From contig JAGCNK010000227.1 of the NCBI GenBank assembly GCA_017645985.1, forward strand, positions 1-16,188: a stretch of DNA of 16,188 nt, read 5' to 3'. The translations under genes and the position numbers were made by a program. The stretch's first letter is position 1. Every line of letters starts with the position of its first letter. The notes below the pieces were generated by a model. It saw only the letters and a list, made by a program, of their open reading frames with translations. It was not told where the DNA came from and did no database searches. The DNA is from Bacteroidales bacterium. GTDB lineage: Bacteria > Bacteroidota > Bacteroidia > Bacteroidales > UBA3824. Below are positions 15,401 to 16,188 of this stretch, in pieces.

Positions 15401-15970
15401 GAACTTCTTCCCGATACTTACATCGGCACAATTGAGCTTGCCGATGCCAACGGTAAATCTACCGGCAAACTACCACTCAAGGTGATTGTGCAATTGCCGT
15501 ACTATACCATCGTAACCCTCTACAACGATGTGGCAGCGGTAAACCAACTTGCAGGCGAGTTTTCGGCATACAAATGGACCGAAAATGGCAGTGAAATCTC
15601 CGGAGCTAACAGCCGTTTGCTGCAATACTCTTTCAATAAATCATCGGTATACACCGCCATACTCACCAAAACCGACGGCGGCAGTTACGAAACCTGTCCG
15701 CTCGATCTTTCCAGAATAACCGAAGGCGGCACAGAGGTGAATGTTTATCCCAACCCCGGCAACTCGTTGAACGATGTGTATGTGGAAATTACCCGCAACT
15801 ATCAACCCGATGCTAACAACCGCATTTTTATCTACAATCTCAACGGATGCCTTGCCAAGCAGATAAACGCACCTCAGGAGAAAAACACCATTCAGTTGCC
15901 TTCAGGCAACTATTCGGGCGTGTATATCCAGAACGGCGAAAAGGTTCCTTTTAAACTAATTGTAAAATAA
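12479..15970 (+). CDS. BspA-like (DUF285) repeat surface protein with T9SS sorting domain
   Basis: A 1163-residue secreted protein. A signal peptide with a long N-region and hydrophobic core (about 17-31) is probably cut after AVGQ (residue 37). Two related units follow, about 40-360 and 365-580, each opening with YAVxSxDETTLxFYYDD and an ARPxSCxxWFSxFxNLT block, then 26-residue repeats of the DUF285/BspA type (GCxxLxxLDxxxFNTxxVxxMxxMF): about eight in unit one, four in unit two. Residues 581-659 resemble the InlB/Listeria-Bacteroides repeat (ending YTAHWKR). Two YDG/MBG-like modules lie at about 662-785 and 786-905 (KTYDCTSDVY, KAFDGTADVAF). A beta-sandwich region follows, and the last 77 residues from VNVYPNPGN (1087) to PFKLIVK are a type A T9SS sorting domain. 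BspA-like repeats bind host or cell surfaces in known cases, so adhesion is a reasonable guess. The 5' half is visibly more A/T-rich than the 3' half. No convincing promoter was found in 12285-12478. Confidence 0.9.
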   Translation: MNYNPINSPHNSWGRVKFTFVLFLLIFVEFVNKAVGQEAYAVKSLDETTLTFYYDDLKSTREGTVYGMNTGMNAPGWVKHLGGIPDNPNYTKVIFDPSFTAARPTSCYFWFSDFDNLTAITGLEYLNTSEVTNMCGMFHNCIRLATLDVTKFNTEKVTDMSGMFSGCFNLSSLDVDKFNTENVKNMWGMFQLCRSLTNIDISGFDTHNVIDMRAMFQNCSSVTRLDVSHFNTGEVEDMGWMFENCSSLTTLDLTNFNTEFVVRMENMFNGCSNLTDLDLSNFNTERVRGMKNMFSGCCKLSTIKVGVLWNTNNLTIGSSDMFKDCTSLIGEKGTTYNDAKIDKEYAHVDGGTSNPGYLLKGISPYAVVSADETTLSFYYDDQWVSREGAVYGMNWKDHGARWARNSNVTQNITTVIFDGSFADARPFSCREWFSGFVNLTKIENIEYLNTEKVINMSMMFYDCCSLTALDVTKFKTDKVKNMHFMFYCSGSSNLTVLDLTNFNTANVEDMGGMFRCSRLTTILINVSNWKTDKVTTNSRVFECSELIGDKGTTMYKLLGGGIEYAHVDEGPSNPGYLTTGKYKIFYNGIDEKNATLDTYTGAITEFMNEEVALVEPKKDGYAFAGWTGTTITGLTTPTQNVKIAATEVGNRIYTAHWKRVVSKTDITPLISLSKTYDCTSDVYTTAGKKLDGNPNNEDSYLEYADQVTGETIRCLVKAEYVDANGDATASSVDAIGIKVSAVNDANGKQIIQIKNGGSYSLTEDYVFQDLIFDQTDGVKIDPYVIHTADFTPSYSDLLAEGNVFSTEKAFDGTADVAFSNNITNVPGINYQHPNIPCGDVFVNIISAKLIDNNNQPITEQGSGYGLEVVFELNNPDYIFENNTKTIALQYPANEVNGKITPATEDIEITFANVDADGCIVADASNEHFCKGKAVIEFTVAKGNPQNYSIEFDGGEISSQSGAITGNSIEIALPKELLPDTYIGTIELADANGKSTGKLPLKVIVQLPYYTIVTLYNDVAAVNQLAGEFSAYKWTENGSEISGANSRLLQYSFNKSSVYTAILTKTDGGSYETCPLDLSRITEGGTEVNVYPNPGNSLNDVYVEITRNYQPDANNRIFIYNLNGCLAKQINAPQEKNTIQLPSGNYSGVYIQNGEKVPFKLIVK
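12596..13560 (+). repeat. First DUF285 unit of the surface protein
   Basis: Encodes residues 40 to about 360: the YAVKSLDETTLTFYYDD header, the ARPTSCYFWFSDF block, the 26-residue repeats, and a closing segment IGEKGTTYNDAKI...EYAHVDGGTSNPGYL. The same header, block and closing segment recur in the second unit. Confidence 0.85.
12890..13435 (+). repeat. Seven in-phase 78-bp coding repeats
   Basis: The MF dipeptide that closes each repeat recurs with its Phe codon starting at 12890, 12968, 13046, 13124, 13202, 13280 and 13358: exactly 78 bp each time, with no indel. At the protein level each unit is 26 residues, with Cys at position 3 and a central FNT in most. Confidence 0.9.
13571..14221 (+). 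repeat. Second DUF285 unit of the surface protein
   Basis: Encodes residues 365 to about 581. It repeats the order of the first unit: YAVVSADETTLSFYYDD, ARPFSCREWFSGF, repeats whose MF Phe codons start at 13856, 13934 and 14018 (78, then 84 bp owing to two extra codons), and a closing IGDKGTTMY...EYAHVDEGPSNPGYL. It has fewer repeats than the first unit. Confidence 0.85.
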
Positions 15971-15989
15971 TCTACTCAAATATCAGACA

Positions 15990-16188
15990 ATGAAAAACTT
16001 AGCAATAGTCACCATAATAATATTATCAGCCACAGCCACTATGGCTCAGCGGCAGAATACTTTTGTAGAACTCAACGCTGGATACAATATACACGACGTA
16101 AACACCAAAATCACCGACGGCAAAAAAGGTCTCGGCGGCGGTTTGGCTCTCTACGGCGGTTTCGGACACTATTTTTCGGAGCATTGGG
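15990..16188 (+). CDS. Start of an outer-membrane protein (partial)
   Basis: An ATG at 15990, 19 nt after the stop of the surface protein, opens a frame that runs out of the window after 66 codons. MKNLAIVTIIILSATATMAQ is a signal peptide, and the mature part shows alternating, glycine- and aromatic-rich strands (FVELNAGYNIHDV, GLGGGLALYGGFGHYF) typical of the first strands of an outer-membrane beta-barrel, as in OmpA-like or small porin proteins. The short gap suggests co-transcription with the T9SS-exported protein; whether the two interact is unknown. The remainder, including any OmpA domain, lies outside the window. Confidence 0.75.
   Translation, partial: MKNLAIVTIIILSATATMAQRQNTFVELNAGYNIHDVNTKITDGKKGLGGGLALYGGFGHYFSEHW

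Overview
The window reads as chromosomal DNA of a member of the Bacteroidota, most likely order Bacteroidales. The evidence is gene content (paired ExbD proteins, GHL10-family lipoglycan/glycan hydrolase-like protein, ClpX, ObgE, RecA, a Bacteroidetes-style M23 lipoprotein), promoters of the TTTG-N19-21-TAnnTTTG type in front of clpX and a toxin-antitoxin pair, A/T-rich rather than Shine-Dalgarno start regions at nearly every gene, and a surface protein ending in a type IX secretion (T9SS) sorting domain. The T9SS tail argues against the genus Bacteroides itself and for a T9SS-bearing lineage, but the species cannot be read from the sequence. The code is standard: TGA is used as a stop at 6270-6272.

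Layout. (1) 1-629: end of one ExbD-like protein and a complete second one, closed by a clear terminator. (2) 630-858: intergenic stretch with a second hairpin-plus-T-run that has no gene to terminate, so a small RNA or leader is possible. (3) 859-6272: tight same-strand cluster of an exported GHL10 protein, an unrecognised 116-residue protein, an acyl-CoA synthetase-like adenylating enzyme and an exported TPR protein, with gaps of 18, 13 and 1 nt. (4) 6286-8667: clpX with a textbook promoter, then obgE four nt behind. (5) 8683-9336: a small toxin-antitoxin module whose antitoxin is open but whose RelE/ParE-type toxin is broken by a frameshift and an in-frame TGA. (6) 9357-11724: recA with a terminator, then an M23 peptidase-like lipoprotein. 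(7) 11753-12355, minus strand: an intact YafQ-type toxin-antitoxin pair with its own promoter. (8) 12479-16188: a 1163-residue BspA-like surface protein made of two units of 26-residue DUF285 repeats followed by InlB-like, YDG/MBG-like and T9SS sorting domains, then the start of an outer-membrane protein 19 nt downstream.

No single new defence or metabolic system is evident. The points that deserve a second look are the decayed toxin beside recA, the M23 protein with HxD in place of HxH, the adenylating enzyme whose usual C-terminal catalytic lysine position appears to be serine, the perfectly 78-bp-phased repeat surface protein with a composition change halfway along, and the unexplained small transcript candidate at 699-800.
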